A stretch of 64,000 bases of DNA from Streptomyces sp. NBC_00464 (GCF_036013915.1 NZ_CP107899.1:2294001-2358000), one strand, 5' to 3'. Numbered from the stretch's first letter, positions 1 to 10,115 are shown. The notes: a model not told the origin generated them from the sequence alone. A program made the numbers and translations.

Positions 1-957
1 CCTGCGGCACCCAAGGGAGGTGACGGCCGGTCACCGGGAAAGCTGGCCTGGCGTCGCTTCAAGCGTGACCGCACAGGCGTCATTTCGGCCTATGTAGTCA
101 TTTTCTTCTTCGTGGTGGCGATCGCCGCCCCACTGATCGCGAAGCTGTACGGGAAGGATCCGTACACGACGTACGGCCAGAACGACACCAGTCTGCTGGA
201 CGACTTCGGCTCACCGGTTCTTCCCAATGGCGGAATCAGCGGCGACTTCTGGTTCGGCATCGAGCCCGGTCTCGGCCGGGACGTCTTCACCTTCCTCCTC
301 TACGGCATGCGCAACTCCCTGCTCATCGCTGCGGCCACCACGCTGCTGATCACCGTGATCGGCATCGCCGTCGGTGTCACGGCGGGCTACCTCGGGGGAA
401 AGACGGACTACCTGGTGGGCCGGGTCATCGACATCCTGCTGGCCTTCCCCTCCACGCTCTTCTTCATCGCCTTCTGGCCCGTGCTGATCTCGATCCTGGT
501 CGACCCGGAGGAGAACACGCCGGTCTGGCTGACCGTCGTCACCCTCATCTCGGTCATGACCGCTTTTGGCTGGGCGTCCATCGCCCGCCTGCTGCGCGGC
601 GAGGTACTGGCCCTGCGCGAGCGCGAGTTCATCGAGGCCGCCAGGGTCACCGGCGCGTCCCCGGCGCGGATCATCTTCAAGGAACTGCTGCCCAACCTCT
701 GGACGCCGATCCTCATCCAGGCCACGCTCGCTCTGCCCGCGTACGTCACGGCAGAGGCAGGCCTCGCCTTCCTGGGCGTCGGTCTGACCTCGCCGACCCC
801 GGACTGGGGCGTGATGATCCAGCGCGGTTCGGACGTCTACCAGAGCGACATCACGTTCATGCTCTTCCCCGGCGTGACGATGGTGATCTTCGTGATCGCC
901 TTCAACCTCCTCGGCGACTCGGTGCGTGACGCACTCGACCCGAAGACCAAGCGCTGA
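1..957 (+). CDS. Peptide ABC transporter permease (DppC/OppC-like), 5' end outside window
   Basis: Inner-membrane permease subunit of a di/oligopeptide ABC importer. The frame is open to the first base of the window, so the true start lies upstream; residues before the first internal ATG still read as a basic cytoplasmic leader followed by a first membrane helix (AYVVIFFFVVAIAAP). A large extracytoplasmic loop follows, then five further hydrophobic segments. The ATPase-docking loop (EAARVTGASP, about visible residue 212) is intact, and the C-terminus ends with DALDPKTKR, typical of OppC. It is followed 83 bp later by the binding protein, and the order permease, binding protein, permease, ATPase, ATPase is that of the Streptomyces bldK locus. 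Substrate is inferred from family only. Confidence 0.9.
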   Translation, partial: PAAPKGGDGRSPGKLAWRRFKRDRTGVISAYVVIFFFVVAIAAPLIAKLYGKDPYTTYGQNDTSLLDDFGSPVLPNGGISGDFWFGIEPGLGRDVFTFLLYGMRNSLLIAAATTLLITVIGIAVGVTAGYLGGKTDYLVGRVIDILLAFPSTLFFIAFWPVLISILVDPEENTPVWLTVVTLISVMTAFGWASIARLLRGEVLALREREFIEAARVTGASPARIIFKELLPNLWTPILIQATLALPAYVTAEAGLAFLGVGLTSPTPDWGVMIQRGSDVYQSDITFMLFPGVTMVIFVIAFNLLGDSVRDALDPKTKR

Positions 958-1040
958 ACCAGCTGAAACCGCTGTACCCCGGACGGGCGACGGGGCCCAC
1001 CCGGATCCACCGTTTCTCCACTCGATCAGAGCAGGAAGCC

Positions 1041-2825
1041 ATGTCTCTCTCCCGCAGAAACTTCGTCATCGCCACGTCGGTCGCGGCCGGCGGCTCGATG
1101 GTGCTCTCGGCCTGCAGCAGCGGCAGCTCGAACACCGGCAAGGGCGCGAGCAAGGGCCACGGCGGCGCCGACAAGTACACCGGCGCGGTGGTCGTCGGCA
1201 CCAAGGAGGACTCGACGGGCCCGGCTCCCGAGATCGCGGGCGCGAAGAAGGGCGGGACGATCCGCGGCATATCGCCGGACGACTTCTCCCACCTCGACCC
1301 GCAGCGCATCTACTACTCGTGGAACTCGCAGATCGGGAATCTCCTCATCCGCGGCCTGACCGGCTACAAGATCGCCGCGGACGGCTCGATGAAGCTCGTC
1401 GGCGACCTCGCCACCGACGCGGGCACCATGAGCGACGCGGGCAAGACCTGGGCGTTCACGCTCAAGGACGGCCTCAAGTGGGAGGACGGCAAGGAACTCA
1501 CCGTCGAGGACGTGCGCCACGGCATCGAGCGGGGCTTCGCCAGCTTCACCACCGAGGGTGCCGGCTACGCCCAGCAGGCACTGACCGGCTCGGCTGATTT
1601 CCGGTCCAAGTACAAGGGACCGTTCAGCGGCAAGCACCTTGAGTCCGTCGTGACGGACGCCGCCGCGAAGACCATCACCTTCAAGCTCGTCGAGTCCCGC
1701 CCGGACTTCAACTTCACCCTGGCGATGACGTCCTACGGTGCCGTCCCGGTCAAGGGCGACAGCAAGGACAAGTACGACAAGGACCCGGTCTCGGCCGGCC
1801 CGTACCGCATCAAGGCGCACTCCATCGACAAGTCGATGACGCTGGTGCGCAACGAGCACTGGGACCCGAACACGGACTCGATCCGTAACGCCTACCCGGA
1901 CAGCTTCGCCTTCGAGTTCGGGCCGGAGTCGCTCCAGGCCGCCGACCGCATGATCGCCGACTCCGGCGACGACCAGTACGCCTTCATGGCGTACAGCGGC
2001 GTCCCTGCCGAGCGAATCCAGAAGGTCCTCACCGACCCCGAGCTGAAGAAGCGCACCTTCAACGGCCTGCTCACCGGCATCTACTACTACGCCATCAACA
2101 CCAAGCGCATCACCGACCTGAAGGTGCGCCAGGCGCTCATCCACGCGTGGCCGCTGGAGCAGATCCGCAAGATCTACGGTGGCCCGTCGGCCGGTGACTA
2201 CGCCACGTCCATCCTGAGCCCCGACATCATGGGCTACGCCAAGGACGACGTCTACGGCAAGCTGAAGAAGCCGCAGGGTGACCCGGAGAAGGCGAAGCAG
2301 CTGCTGAAGGAAGCGGGCAAGGAGGGCCAGAAGATCGTCTACGCCTTCCCGCAGAGCAACGTCTACGACAAGACCAAGGTCGTCATCGAGAACGCCCTCA
2401 AGGCGGCCGGCTTCGACCCGGTCATCAAGCAGCTGGACTCCTCCAGCTACTACGACCAGATCCAGCAGATCGACAACAAGTTCGACGTGATGTGGTTCGG
2501 CTGGTCCCCGGACTGGCCGACCGGCTACACCCTGGTGCAGCCGCTGTTCGACGGCGGCACCATCGCCAACGGCGCCAACAACATCTCGCAGCTGAACGTC
2601 GACTGGGTCAACGCCGCGATCAAGAAGAACGTCGTCATCGCCGACCCGGCCGAGGCCGGCAAGCAGTGGGCCGCGCTCGACAAGCGGATCATGACGGAGG
2701 AGGCGCCGATCATCCCCGAGACGTTCCAGCGCCGCTTCTACCTGCACGGCTCGAAGGTCGGCGGGGCGATGTTCGACCCGCAGTACTCCTCGGCCGTGAT
2801 CTACAAGCTGTTCGTGAAGGCCTGA
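1041..2825 (+). CDS. Peptide ABC transporter substrate-binding lipoprotein (SBP family 5)
   Basis: Extracytoplasmic peptide-binding protein of the importer, 594 aa. The N-terminus has twin arginines at residues 5-6 (SRRNF), a hydrophobic stretch and a lipobox LSAC with the lipidated cysteine at residue 25, so it looks like a Tat-exported lipoprotein. The family-5 core is clear: GGTIRGISPDDFSHLDPQ near residue 72, KDGLKWEDGKELTVEDV, and the C-terminal YYYAINTK and WSPDWPTGYTL segments. Start ATG 1041 follows GAGCAGGAAGCC, a usable ribosome site. In position it corresponds to BldKB of the bldK operon, but identity to BldKB was not tested. A strong hairpin sits 15 bp after its stop. Confidence 0.92.
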   Translation: MSLSRRNFVIATSVAAGGSMVLSACSSGSSNTGKGASKGHGGADKYTGAVVVGTKEDSTGPAPEIAGAKKGGTIRGISPDDFSHLDPQRIYYSWNSQIGNLLIRGLTGYKIAADGSMKLVGDLATDAGTMSDAGKTWAFTLKDGLKWEDGKELTVEDVRHGIERGFASFTTEGAGYAQQALTGSADFRSKYKGPFSGKHLESVVTDAAAKTITFKLVESRPDFNFTLAMTSYGAVPVKGDSKDKYDKDPVSAGPYRIKAHSIDKSMTLVRNEHWDPNTDSIRNAYPDSFAFEFGPESLQAADRMIADSGDDQYAFMAYSGVPAERIQKVLTDPELKKRTFNGLLTGIYYYAINTKRITDLKVRQALIHAWPLEQIRKIYGGPSAGDYATSILSPDIMGYAKDDVYGKLKKPQGDPEKAKQLLKEAGKEGQKIVYAFPQSNVYDKTKVVIENALKAAGFDPVIKQLDSSSYYDQIQQIDNKFDVMWFGWSPDWPTGYTLVQPLFDGGTIANGANNISQLNVDWVNAAIKKNVVIADPAEAGKQWAALDKRIMTEEAPIIPETFQRRFYLHGSKVGGAMFDPQYSSAVIYKLFVKA

Positions 2826-2839
2826 GCCGACACTCCAGA

Positions 2840-2866
2840 GGCGGGGCGCCCTTGCGGCGCCCCGCC
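2840..2866 (+). terminator. Intra-operon hairpin after the binding-protein gene
   Basis: Perfect 11-bp arms (GGCGGGGCGCC at 2840-2850 and its complement at 2856-2866) around a 5-nt loop, between the binding-protein stop (2825) and the next permease start (2912). There is no clear U-tract, so it may partly terminate or protect the upstream mRNA, raising binding protein over permease. The second peptide operon has an equivalent hairpin at the same place. Confidence 0.6.
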
Positions 2867-2911
2867 CGCTCCCCTCCCCCTCGTCGGCGCCTGCCAGGGA
2901 AATCCATCGCC

Positions 2912-3892
2912 ATGTTCCGCTTCCTCATCCGCCGGGCAATCGGCGCACTGGTCATCCTGCTGATCATCAGTGCCATCACCTTCGTCCTCTTCTATGTCGC
3001 GCCTCGCGACCCCGCTCGTGTGGCCTGCGGCAAGGTGTGCACGCCGGAAACGCTGGCGCTGGTCAAGCGCAACCTCGGCATCGCCGACCCGCTCCCCGTG
3101 CAGTACTGGCACTGGCTCCAGGGCGTGTTCGTCGGACGCGACTACACCTCGTTCGGACACTGCCCCGCGCCATGTCTTGGCTATTCGTTCCACAACCGTG
3201 AGCCGGTCCTCGGCACCATCCTGGACCGCTTCCCGACGACGCTCTCCCTCTCCGTCGGCAGCGCGATCGTCTTCGTGATCTTCGGTGTGGGCACCGGCAT
3301 GCTGGCGGCGGTGAAGCAGGGCAAGCTGCTGGACAAGCTCGCGTCCTCGGCATCGCTGATCGGTTCCTCGATGCAGATCTACATCGTCGGCGTCGTCGCC
3401 ATGTACTACCTGACGGACCAGTGGCACATCCTGAGCCGCCCCAAGGACGTCCCCTTCACCGAGGATCCGGTCGCCTGGTTCAACGGGCTGCTGCTGCCCT
3501 GGCTGGTACTGGCGCTGATCTTCACCGCCAACTACACGCGTATGGCCCGCTCCCAGCTCGTCGAGACACTGAGCGAGGACTATGTGCGCACCGCCCGCGC
3601 CAAGGGCCTGTCCCGGCGCACGGTGTTCTTCCGGTTCGCGTGGCGCGGTGCGATGGGCCCCATCGTCACCATCTTCGGTCTCGACATCGGCGTGCTGCTC
3701 GGTGGCGCGATCATCACGGAGAAGGTCTTCGGCCTGCACGGCATCGGCGCCCTCTCGATCAAGGCCGTCAACGACAACGACCTTCCGCTGATCCTCGGTG
3801 TCGTCCTGGTCGCGGCGGCAGCGATCGTCGTCTTCAACATCATCGTCGACGCGGTCTACGCCCTCATCGACCCACGCGTCCGCCTCGCCTAG
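2912..3892 (+). CDS. Peptide ABC transporter permease (DppB/OppB-like)
   Basis: Second inner-membrane permease subunit, 326 aa. It begins MFRFLIRRAIGALVIL, the usual OppB opening with a basic cap on helix 1, and keeps the family GNLG-type region as KRNLGIADPLPVQYWHWLQG. The periplasmic loop holds four cysteines (in ACGKVCTPE and GHCPAPC), which could form disulfides; this is unusual for the family. The docking loop is RTARAKGLSRRTVFFRFAWR. The end, VDAVYALIDPRVRLA, is the standard OppB C-terminus. ATG 2912 is preceded by CAGGGAAATCCATCGCC. A longer in-frame opening begins inside the preceding gene and is rejected because the helix 1 start fits 2912. Confidence 0.92.
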   Translation: MFRFLIRRAIGALVILLIISAITFVLFYVAPRDPARVACGKVCTPETLALVKRNLGIADPLPVQYWHWLQGVFVGRDYTSFGHCPAPCLGYSFHNREPVLGTILDRFPTTLSLSVGSAIVFVIFGVGTGMLAAVKQGKLLDKLASSASLIGSSMQIYIVGVVAMYYLTDQWHILSRPKDVPFTEDPVAWFNGLLLPWLVLALIFTANYTRMARSQLVETLSEDYVRTARAKGLSRRTVFFRFAWRGAMGPIVTIFGLDIGVLLGGAIITEKVFGLHGIGALSIKAVNDNDLPLILGVVLVAAAAIVVFNIIVDAVYALIDPRVRLA

Positions 3893-3903
3893 GGAGAGAT
3901 CCA

Positions 3904-4929
3904 GTGAGCACCCCCTTCCTCTCCGTACGCGATCTGCGCGTGCACTTCTCCACCGAAGACGGCATGGTCAAGGCCGTCGACGGACTGTCCTTCGACGTCG
4001 AGCGCGGAAAGACCCTCGGCATCGTCGGCGAGTCCGGCTCCGGCAAGTCCGTGACCAACCTGGCCATCCTCGGCCTGCATCACCCCGAACACACCGAGAT
4101 CGAGGGCGAGATCCTGCTCGACGGGCAGGACCTCCTGGCCGCGTCGGAACGGGAACTGGAACAGCTTCGCGGCAACAAGATGGCCATGGTCTTCCAGGAC
4201 GCGCTGGCCTCTCTCTCGCCGTACCACACCGTCGGCAAGCAGATCGGTGAGACGTACCGCAAGCACACCGGGGCCTCCAAGCGGGAGTCCCGGGCACGGG
4301 CCGTGGAGATGCTCACCAAGGTGGGCATCCCGCAGCCCGATCTGCGGGTGGACGACTATCCGCACCAGTTCTCCGGCGGTATGCGCCAGCGCGCGATGAT
4401 CGCCATGGCGCTGGTCTGCGATCCCGCACTGCTGGTCGCCGACGAGCCGACGACGGCGCTGGACGTCACCGTGCAGGCCCAGATCATGGACCTGCTCAAG
4501 GAACTCCAGCAGGAGACCGGCACCTCGATCATCTTCATCACCCACGACCTCGGCGTCATCGCCGACATCGCGGACGATGTGCTGGTGATGTACGGCGGGC
4601 GCTGTGTGGAGCGCGGTACGAAGAAGGAGGTGCTGCGGGCGCCCCAGCACCCGTACACCTGGGGTCTGCTGGGTTCCATGCCCACGCTCGAAGGTCCGGT
4701 GGACGTGCCCCTGTCGCCGATCCCTGGGACACCGCCGAGCCTTCTCAACCCGCCGACCGGCTGCCGCTTCCACCCGCGGTGCTCGTTCACCGAGCAGGTC
4801 GGCGGCAACCGCTGCTCGACCGAGCAGCCTCCGCTGGACCTGGTGTCCGGACGCGGGGCCGCCTGCCACCTGACACCGGAGCAGCGCACCGAGTTCTTCT
4901 CCGACTTCGCCGGCATCCGGCCCAACTGA
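3904..4929 (+). CDS. Peptide ABC transporter ATP-binding protein (DppD/OppD-like)
   Basis: Cytoplasmic ATPase subunit, 341 aa. The GTG start at 3904 follows AGGGAGAGATCCA, and the protein opens with [14 protein letters not shown]. It has Walker [10 protein letters not shown]-loop [12 protein letters not shown], signature FSGGMRQR, Walker B LLVADEPT and switch histidine FITHDLGV. The C-terminal extension has the oligopeptide-type cysteine motif ([10 protein letters not shown], then NRC and AACHL), which binds a 4Fe-4S cluster in some DppD proteins. It starts 11 bp after the permease and ends 26 bp before the partner ATPase. Expected to act as a heterodimer with the next gene. Confidence 0.93.
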   Translation: MSTPFLSVRDLRVHFSTEDGMVKAVDGLSFDVERGKTLGIVGESGSGKSVTNLAILGLHHPEHTEIEGEILLDGQDLLAASERELEQLRGNKMAMVFQDALASLSPYHTVGKQIGETYRKHTGASKRESRARAVEMLTKVGIPQPDLRVDDYPHQFSGGMRQRAMIAMALVCDPALLVADEPTTALDVTVQAQIMDLLKELQQETGTSIIFITHDLGVIADIADDVLVMYGGRCVERGTKKEVLRAPQHPYTWGLLGSMPTLEGPVDVPLSPIPGTPPSLLNPPTGCRFHPRCSFTEQVGGNRCSTEQPPLDLVSGRGAACHLTPEQRTEFFSDFAGIRPN

Positions 4930-4955
4930 CGCACAAGAGACGGGACTTCCCAACC

Positions 4956-6014
<1,059 letters not shown>

Positions 6015-6201
6015 CCCGTCAACGAAGCCCCTCAAGACCGCGAGGCGCGAGGCTGACACCCCTCTCCTCGGCCCCGGGGGGTGGGGCGAGTGCGGGGGAC
6101 CCGACCGGTCCGCCGCCCGTCCGACTCCCCGGCCCAGGAACCGAGCACGTCGGCCCATTGACCCGAGCCACCTGCGCGCCCGGTTCCGGGTACACGGGAA
6201 G

Positions 6202-6233
6202 GGCGCCCCGGAACCGACCGGTTCCGGGGCGCC
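6202..6233 (+). terminator. Hairpin terminator of the first peptide operon
   Basis: Perfect 14-bp arms (6202-6215 and 6220-6233) with a GACC loop, flanked by a further GAA/TTC pairing across one bulged base. It lies in the 371-bp gap between the convergent ATPase gene (stop 6014) and the minus-strand gene ending at 6386, so it could serve both directions. The rest of 6015-6385 is GC-rich with no recognisable gene. Confidence 0.7.
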
Positions 6234-6385
6234 TTCCGTTGTGGGGTGGCGGACGGCGGCGATGAGGCCGCTCGTCGACTGCCGCCGACCGTTTGCGAAA
6301 AGGGCGCCCCAGTAATCACCCGCGCCCCGGGACGGCTGCTCCGGATCCGGGGCGGGGCTCTCCTGCTTTGAAAGCCGTCATCCGG

Positions 6386-7069
6386 TCAGCCGGCGGGCAC
6401 CCCGTCCATTACCTCGGCCACCGACACCCAGGAGTTCCAGCGTCGGACGGTGACCCGCATCGTCCGGCCGTCCCGCACCGTTCCGGACCAGGCCGTGCTG
6501 CCCTCCTCCTTCTCCCGCACCGTCGGCGTCACGGTCCGCAGACCGCACTTCGTGATCTCCTCCCGCAGGTCCGCCACCTGGGAGCGGGCGGTCGCGGTGT
6601 CGTCGTACTCGACGACCCGGTACTGGGCAAGGGCGTGGTCGCGACCCGTATACACCAGGCTGTACGCCTTCTGCCCGGGCGAGTCCGTCACGGCGAACGA
6701 ACCAGGACATGCCTCGTCGAGGCCCACTTGGGGCAGGGGGCCGCTCCGCCGTCCGGCGCCCGCCGGCAGGCTCGCGCTCTCCGTCCAGTGCCACCGCGCG
6801 TACCCGGGCAGTTCGTCCACCCGGAGCATCTGAATCTCACCGTCCGTCCGGAAGGGATTGTCCGTCGCGGTGGCGACCGTCTGCCGGGTTGCCGGGGCGT
6901 CCGACGGAATCAACGCCCACGCACCCGCCGCCACCAGAACCGCCGCACCCACCGCGCCCATCCGCACCGCGCGGCTGCGGGTCCGCCGCTGCTGTCCCTT
7001 CGCCCGGATCTCCTCCGCGGGCGCCAGCCGGACGGCAACGCCCTCAAGCAGGTCCTCGACCTCAGCCAT
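6386..7069 (-). CDS. Membrane protein encoded with the SigE-family sigma factor, possible anti-sigma/sensor
   Basis: Protein of 227 aa. A basic cytoplasmic N-terminus (about 1-36, AKGQQRRTRSRAVR) precedes one membrane helix (MGAVGAAVLVAAGAWALI, about 37-54). A secreted domain of about 170 aa with two cysteines follows (DEACPGSF and ITKCGLR), rich in aromatic residues. The overall shape resembles PknH-type extracellular sensor domains, but this is inference. ATG 7069 overlaps the sigma-factor stop by 8 nt (ATGGCTGA), which implies translational coupling. Position and topology suggest an anti-sigma factor or signal sensor for that sigma factor, although no zinc-binding anti-sigma motif (HxxxCxxC) is visible. 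A longer open frame starting at 7165 is rejected because it overlaps the sigma gene heavily. Confidence 0.75.
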   Translation of the reverse strand: MAEVEDLLEGVAVRLAPAEEIRAKGQQRRTRSRAVRMGAVGAAVLVAAGAWALIPSDAPATRQTVATATDNPFRTDGEIQMLRVDELPGYARWHWTESASLPAGAGRRSGPLPQVGLDEACPGSFAVTDSPGQKAYSLVYTGRDHALAQYRVVEYDDTATARSQVADLREEITKCGLRTVTPTVREKEEGSTAWSGTVRDGRTMRVTVRRWNSWVSVAEVMDGVPAG

Positions 7070-7589
7070 GGTGCACCCTCCCCTTCCCCTCCGTAACGAC
7101 CGACGTGTCGGCGAGCCGCTCGCCGAGGATCCTGCGGGCCCGGTGGAGCCGGGTCCGCACCGCACCGCTCGACGCTCCCGTCTCCCGGGCCACTTCCTCC
7201 ACGGGCAGGCCGAGCATGTGGTGCAGGACCACCGCCCGGCGCTGATCCGTGCTCAACTCCCCCAGTGCACCGACCAGGGCCACCCGGTCCTCGGACAGAC
7301 CCGGCACATCGGCGGGCACCCCATGCCGGAAGTACGCCCGTAGCCGGCCGCGCGTCCTGCGCCACGTACTGATCGCCAGCCGCACCGCCACCGTCCGTAC
7401 CCACGGCAGCGGGTCACCGGCCCGGGACACCTTGTCCCACTGCTGCCACGCCCGCACATACGCTTCCTGAACGGCGTCCTCTGCCTCACCCAGGTCGCCC
7501 GTCACCGCGTACACCGTGGCGACCAGGCGTTTGGCGGTCGCCGCATAGAACGCGTCGAACGCCTCGGAATCCTCGAAATCTGCCGTCAT
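7062..7589 (-). CDS. RNA polymerase sigma factor, SigE family (ECF)
   Basis: ECF-type sigma factor, 175 aa. Region 2 spans about residues 8-75, with core-binding GDLGEAEDAVQEAYVRAWQQW and DNA-melting PLPWVRTVAVRLA. Region 4 is at about 110-160, with the helix-turn-helix LGLPVEEVARETGASSGAVR followed by TRLHRARRIL. The pattern matches the actinobacterial SigE-family of short sigma-70 proteins. ATG 7589 gives MTADFEDSEAFDAFY; longer in-frame openings run through the tandem-repeat region and are rejected. It is followed by, and overlaps, a membrane protein that may control it. It sits downstream of the second peptide operon in the same direction, separated by a weak hairpin and a tandem repeat. 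Confidence 0.9.
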   Translation of the reverse strand: MTADFEDSEAFDAFYAATAKRLVATVYAVTGDLGEAEDAVQEAYVRAWQQWDKVSRAGDPLPWVRTVAVRLAISTWRRTRGRLRAYFRHGVPADVPGLSEDRVALVGALGELSTDQRRAVVLHHMLGLPVEEVARETGASSGAVRTRLHRARRILGERLADTSVVTEGKGRVHHG

Positions 7590-7700
7590 GGCCCCCGTCC
7601 GTCTCCTCACGTGCCCGAGAACTGCCTCTTCCCCATACACGCGCGGGCGGCGGCTGATGTTACGGACGACTTTCGGTCCAGCCTCCCCCTGCGGCCCGAC

Positions 7701-7770
7701 CCCGGCGTGGGCAGACCCCGGCGTGGGCAGACCCCGGCGTGGGCAGACCCCGGCGTGGGCAGACCCCGGC
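7701..7770. repeat. Four perfect 16-bp tandem repeats upstream of the sigma factor
   Basis: The unit CCCGGCGTGGGCAGAC occurs four times without change at 7701-7716, 7717-7732, 7733-7748 and 7749-7764, then six more matching bases. The block lies 112 bp upstream of the sigma-factor start (minus strand) and between that gene and the end of the second peptide operon. There are no spacers between units, so this is a minisatellite and not a CRISPR array. Confidence 0.95.
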
Positions 7771-7857
7771 CACTGCCGCGACTGCCGAACCGGCACGCAA
7801 TCGGACTTGCACCCAGCCGTCTGACGGACACCGTTCGCCTCCGGCACAACGAACGAA

Positions 7858-7890
7858 CCCCCCGGGTTGCCCGTAAGGGCTCCCGAGGGG
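7858..7890 (-). terminator. Imperfect hairpin after the second peptide operon
   Basis: Imperfect inverted repeat (CCCCGGGTTGCCC, GTAA loop, GGGCTCCCGAGGGG) beginning 32 bp after the stop of the last minus-strand ATPase gene (7922). The pairing contains bulges, so confidence is moderate. The 332-bp gap 7590-7921 otherwise holds only the tandem repeat. Confidence 0.45.
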
Positions 7891-7921
7891 TCCGAGTCGC
7901 AGCGGCGAAACCGCAGGCGCG

Positions 7922-9064
7922 TCAGGCGGCGCCCACCACGTCCTTCTCCTCCGCGAAGTGGCACGCCGACTCGTGGGCGGCCGGCGTCTTCGAGGTCTTG
8001 AAGCGCTCGGGGATCGCCAGCAGCGGCATCTCCTCGGCGCACTTGGCCTCGGCCTTCCAGCAGCGGGTGCGGAAGCGGCAGCCCGACGGCGGGTTGGCCG
8101 GGGACGGGACGTCGCCGGAGAGGATGATCCGCTCGCGGCCCTCACGGGCCTCCGGGTCCGGAACGGGGACCGCCGACAGCAGCGCCTGGGTGTAGGGGTG
8201 CGTCGGGTGGTCGTAGATCTCCGTGTCCGTACCGATCTCGGCCATCTTGCCGAGGTACATGACGCCGACCCGGTCCGAGATGTGCCGGACGATCGAGAGG
8301 TCGTGCGCGATGAAGAGGTAGGAGAGGTTGAACTCGTCCTGGAGCTTCCCCATCAGGTTGATGACCTGTGCCTGCACCGACACGTCGAGCGCGGAGACCG
8401 GCTCGTCGCAGATGATGATCTCCGGGTTGAGCGCGAGGCCGCGGGCGATGCCGATGCGCTGGCGCTGACCGCCGGAGAACTGGTGCGGGTACCGGTTGAT
8501 GTACTCCGGGTTGAGACCCACGACGTCGAGGAGCTCCTGCACCTTGCGGCGCCGGTCGCCCTTCGGGGCCACCTCGGGGTGGATGTCGTAGGGCTCGCCG
8601 ATGATGTCGCCGACCGTCATACGCGGGTTCAGCGAGGTGTACGGGTCCTGGAACACCATCTGGATGTTGCGGCGTACGGCCTTCAGCGCGCGGCCGGACA
8701 GCTTGGTGATGTCCTGGCCCTTGTAGAAGACCTCGCCCGCGGTGGCCTGCTCCAGCGTCATCAGGAGCTTGGCGACGGTGGACTTGCCACAGCCGGACTC
8801 GCCCACGATGCCGAGCGTCTCGCCCGCGTAGAGATCGAACGAGATCCCGTCCACGGCCTTGACCGCGCCGACCTGCTTCTTGAACAGGATGCCCTGGGTC
8901 AGCGGGAAGTGCTTGACCAGGTTGCGGACCTGGAGGATCGGCTCCCCCTGCGACACCGGCGCATCGATGGCGGCTACGGCCTCCGCCTCGGTGGCCGGGT
9001 CGACCGTCTCCACATCGGAGACGTTCGGGGTGGCGTCCACGGGCTCCTTCTTGATGTCAGCCAT
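7922..9064 (-). CDS. Peptide ABC transporter ATP-binding protein (DppF/OppF-like), second operon
   Basis: ATPase subunit of 380 aa. An acidic, poorly conserved N-terminal extension of about 40 residues (VDATPNVSDVETVDPATEAE) precedes the ABC domain, which opens ILQVRNLVKHFPLTQG. Walker [42 protein letters not shown] and FIAHDLSIV are intact. The oligopeptide C-terminal domain has [11 protein letters not shown] and ACHFAEE. The ATG overlaps the stop of the preceding ATPase gene by 8 nt. Last gene of the operon. Confidence 0.93.
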   Translation of the reverse strand: MADIKKEPVDATPNVSDVETVDPATEAEAVAAIDAPVSQGEPILQVRNLVKHFPLTQGILFKKQVGAVKAVDGISFDLYAGETLGIVGESGCGKSTVAKLLMTLEQATAGEVFYKGQDITKLSGRALKAVRRNIQMVFQDPYTSLNPRMTVGDIIGEPYDIHPEVAPKGDRRRKVQELLDVVGLNPEYINRYPHQFSGGQRQRIGIARGLALNPEIIICDEPVSALDVSVQAQVINLMGKLQDEFNLSYLFIAHDLSIVRHISDRVGVMYLGKMAEIGTDTEIYDHPTHPYTQALLSAVPVPDPEAREGRERIILSGDVPSPANPPSGCRFRTRCWKAEAKCAEEMPLLAIPERFKTSKTPAAHESACHFAEEKDVVGAA

Positions 9065-10115
9065 GGATCGTCTCCTTCCAGAAGTGGCAGGCGCTGCCGC
9101 GTCCGACCAGCTCGGCGCCGTCCTGCTCGGTCACCGGGGTCAGAGCCGGGATGTCCGTACGGCAGATGTCCTGCGCCATGGTGCAGCGCGGGTTGAAGGC
9201 ACAACCCGACGGCACGTGGAGCAGGTTGGGCGGCAGGCCCTTGATCGCGAAGAGCTCCTGGCCCTTCTGGTCCAGGCGCGGGATCGACTCCAGCAGACCC
9301 TTGGTGTACGGGTGCGCCGGGCGCTTGTAGATCTCGTGCACCGGAGCGGTCTCGACGATCCGGCCCGCGTACATCACGGCGATCTTGTCGGCGACGTCCG
9401 CGACGACACCGAGGTCGTGCGTGATCAGGATCAGGCCCATGTTGTACTCGCGCTGGAGCTCCGCGAGCAGGTCCATCACCTGGGCCTGGACGGTCACGTC
9501 GAGCGCGGTGGTCGGCTCGTCCGCGATGATCAGGTCCGGCTCCAGCGCCAGTGCCATGGCGATCATGATGCGCTGGCGCATACCGCCGGAGAACTGGTGC
9601 GGGTAGTCCGAGACCCGGGCCGCGGCGGCCGGGATCTTGACCTGGTCCATCAGCTCGATGGCCTTGGCCCTGGCTTCCTTCTTGGACAGGCCCTGGTGGA
9701 CCCGGAACATCTCGCCGAGCTGGTAGCCGACGGTGAGGACCGGGTTCAGCGAGGAGAGCGCGTCCTGGAAGATCATCGCGATCTTCTGGCCGCGGATCTT
9801 CCGGCGCTCCTCGTAGGACATCTTGAGCATGTCCTGGCCGCGGAACAGGATCTCGCCCTGCGGGATCTTGCCCGGCGGCATGTCGAGGATGCCCATGATG
9901 GCCTGCGCCGTCACGGACTTGCCGGAGCCGGACTCACCGAGAACGGCGAGCGTCTCCCCGGCGTTCACGCTGTAGTTGACACCGTTGACCGCCTTGGCCA
10001 CACCGTCGCGGGTGTGGAACTCCACGTGCAGATCACGGACATCGAGCAGGGGGCCGACATAGTCGTCACCCGAGCGTGCGGACGGGACTTCTGCGGTCTT
10101 GTTGATGATGGCCAC
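9057..10115 (-). CDS. Peptide ABC transporter ATP-binding protein (DppD/OppD-like), second operon
   Basis: ATPase subunit of 352 aa. GTG start at 10115 is set by AAGGAGG seven bases upstream. The first 25 residues are a non-conserved leader, then LLDVRDLHVEFHTRDGVAKAV. Walker [41 protein letters not shown] and LITHDLGVV are present. The C-terminus carries GCAFNPRCTMAQDIC and ACHFWKE cysteines of the oligopeptide family. It lies 11 bp after the DppC-like permease and overlaps the DppF-like gene by 8 nt, so the two are likely made in equal amounts. Confidence 0.93.
   Translation of the reverse strand: MAIINKTAEVPSARSGDDYVGPLLDVRDLHVEFHTRDGVAKAVNGVNYSVNAGETLAVLGESGSGKSVTAQAIMGILDMPPGKIPQGEILFRGQDMLKMSYEERRKIRGQKIAMIFQDALSSLNPVLTVGYQLGEMFRVHQGLSKKEARAKAIELMDQVKIPAAAARVSDYPHQFSGGMRQRIMIAMALALEPDLIIADEPTTALDVTVQAQVMDLLAELQREYNMGLILITHDLGVVADVADKIAVMYAGRIVETAPVHEIYKRPAHPYTKGLLESIPRLDQKGQELFAIKGLPPNLLHVPSGCAFNPRCTMAQDICRTDIPALTPVTEQDGAELVGRGSACHFWKETIHG

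Noticed and set aside
7701..7770. CRISPR array
   Set aside because: The 16-bp units abut each other without spacers and there are no cas genes.
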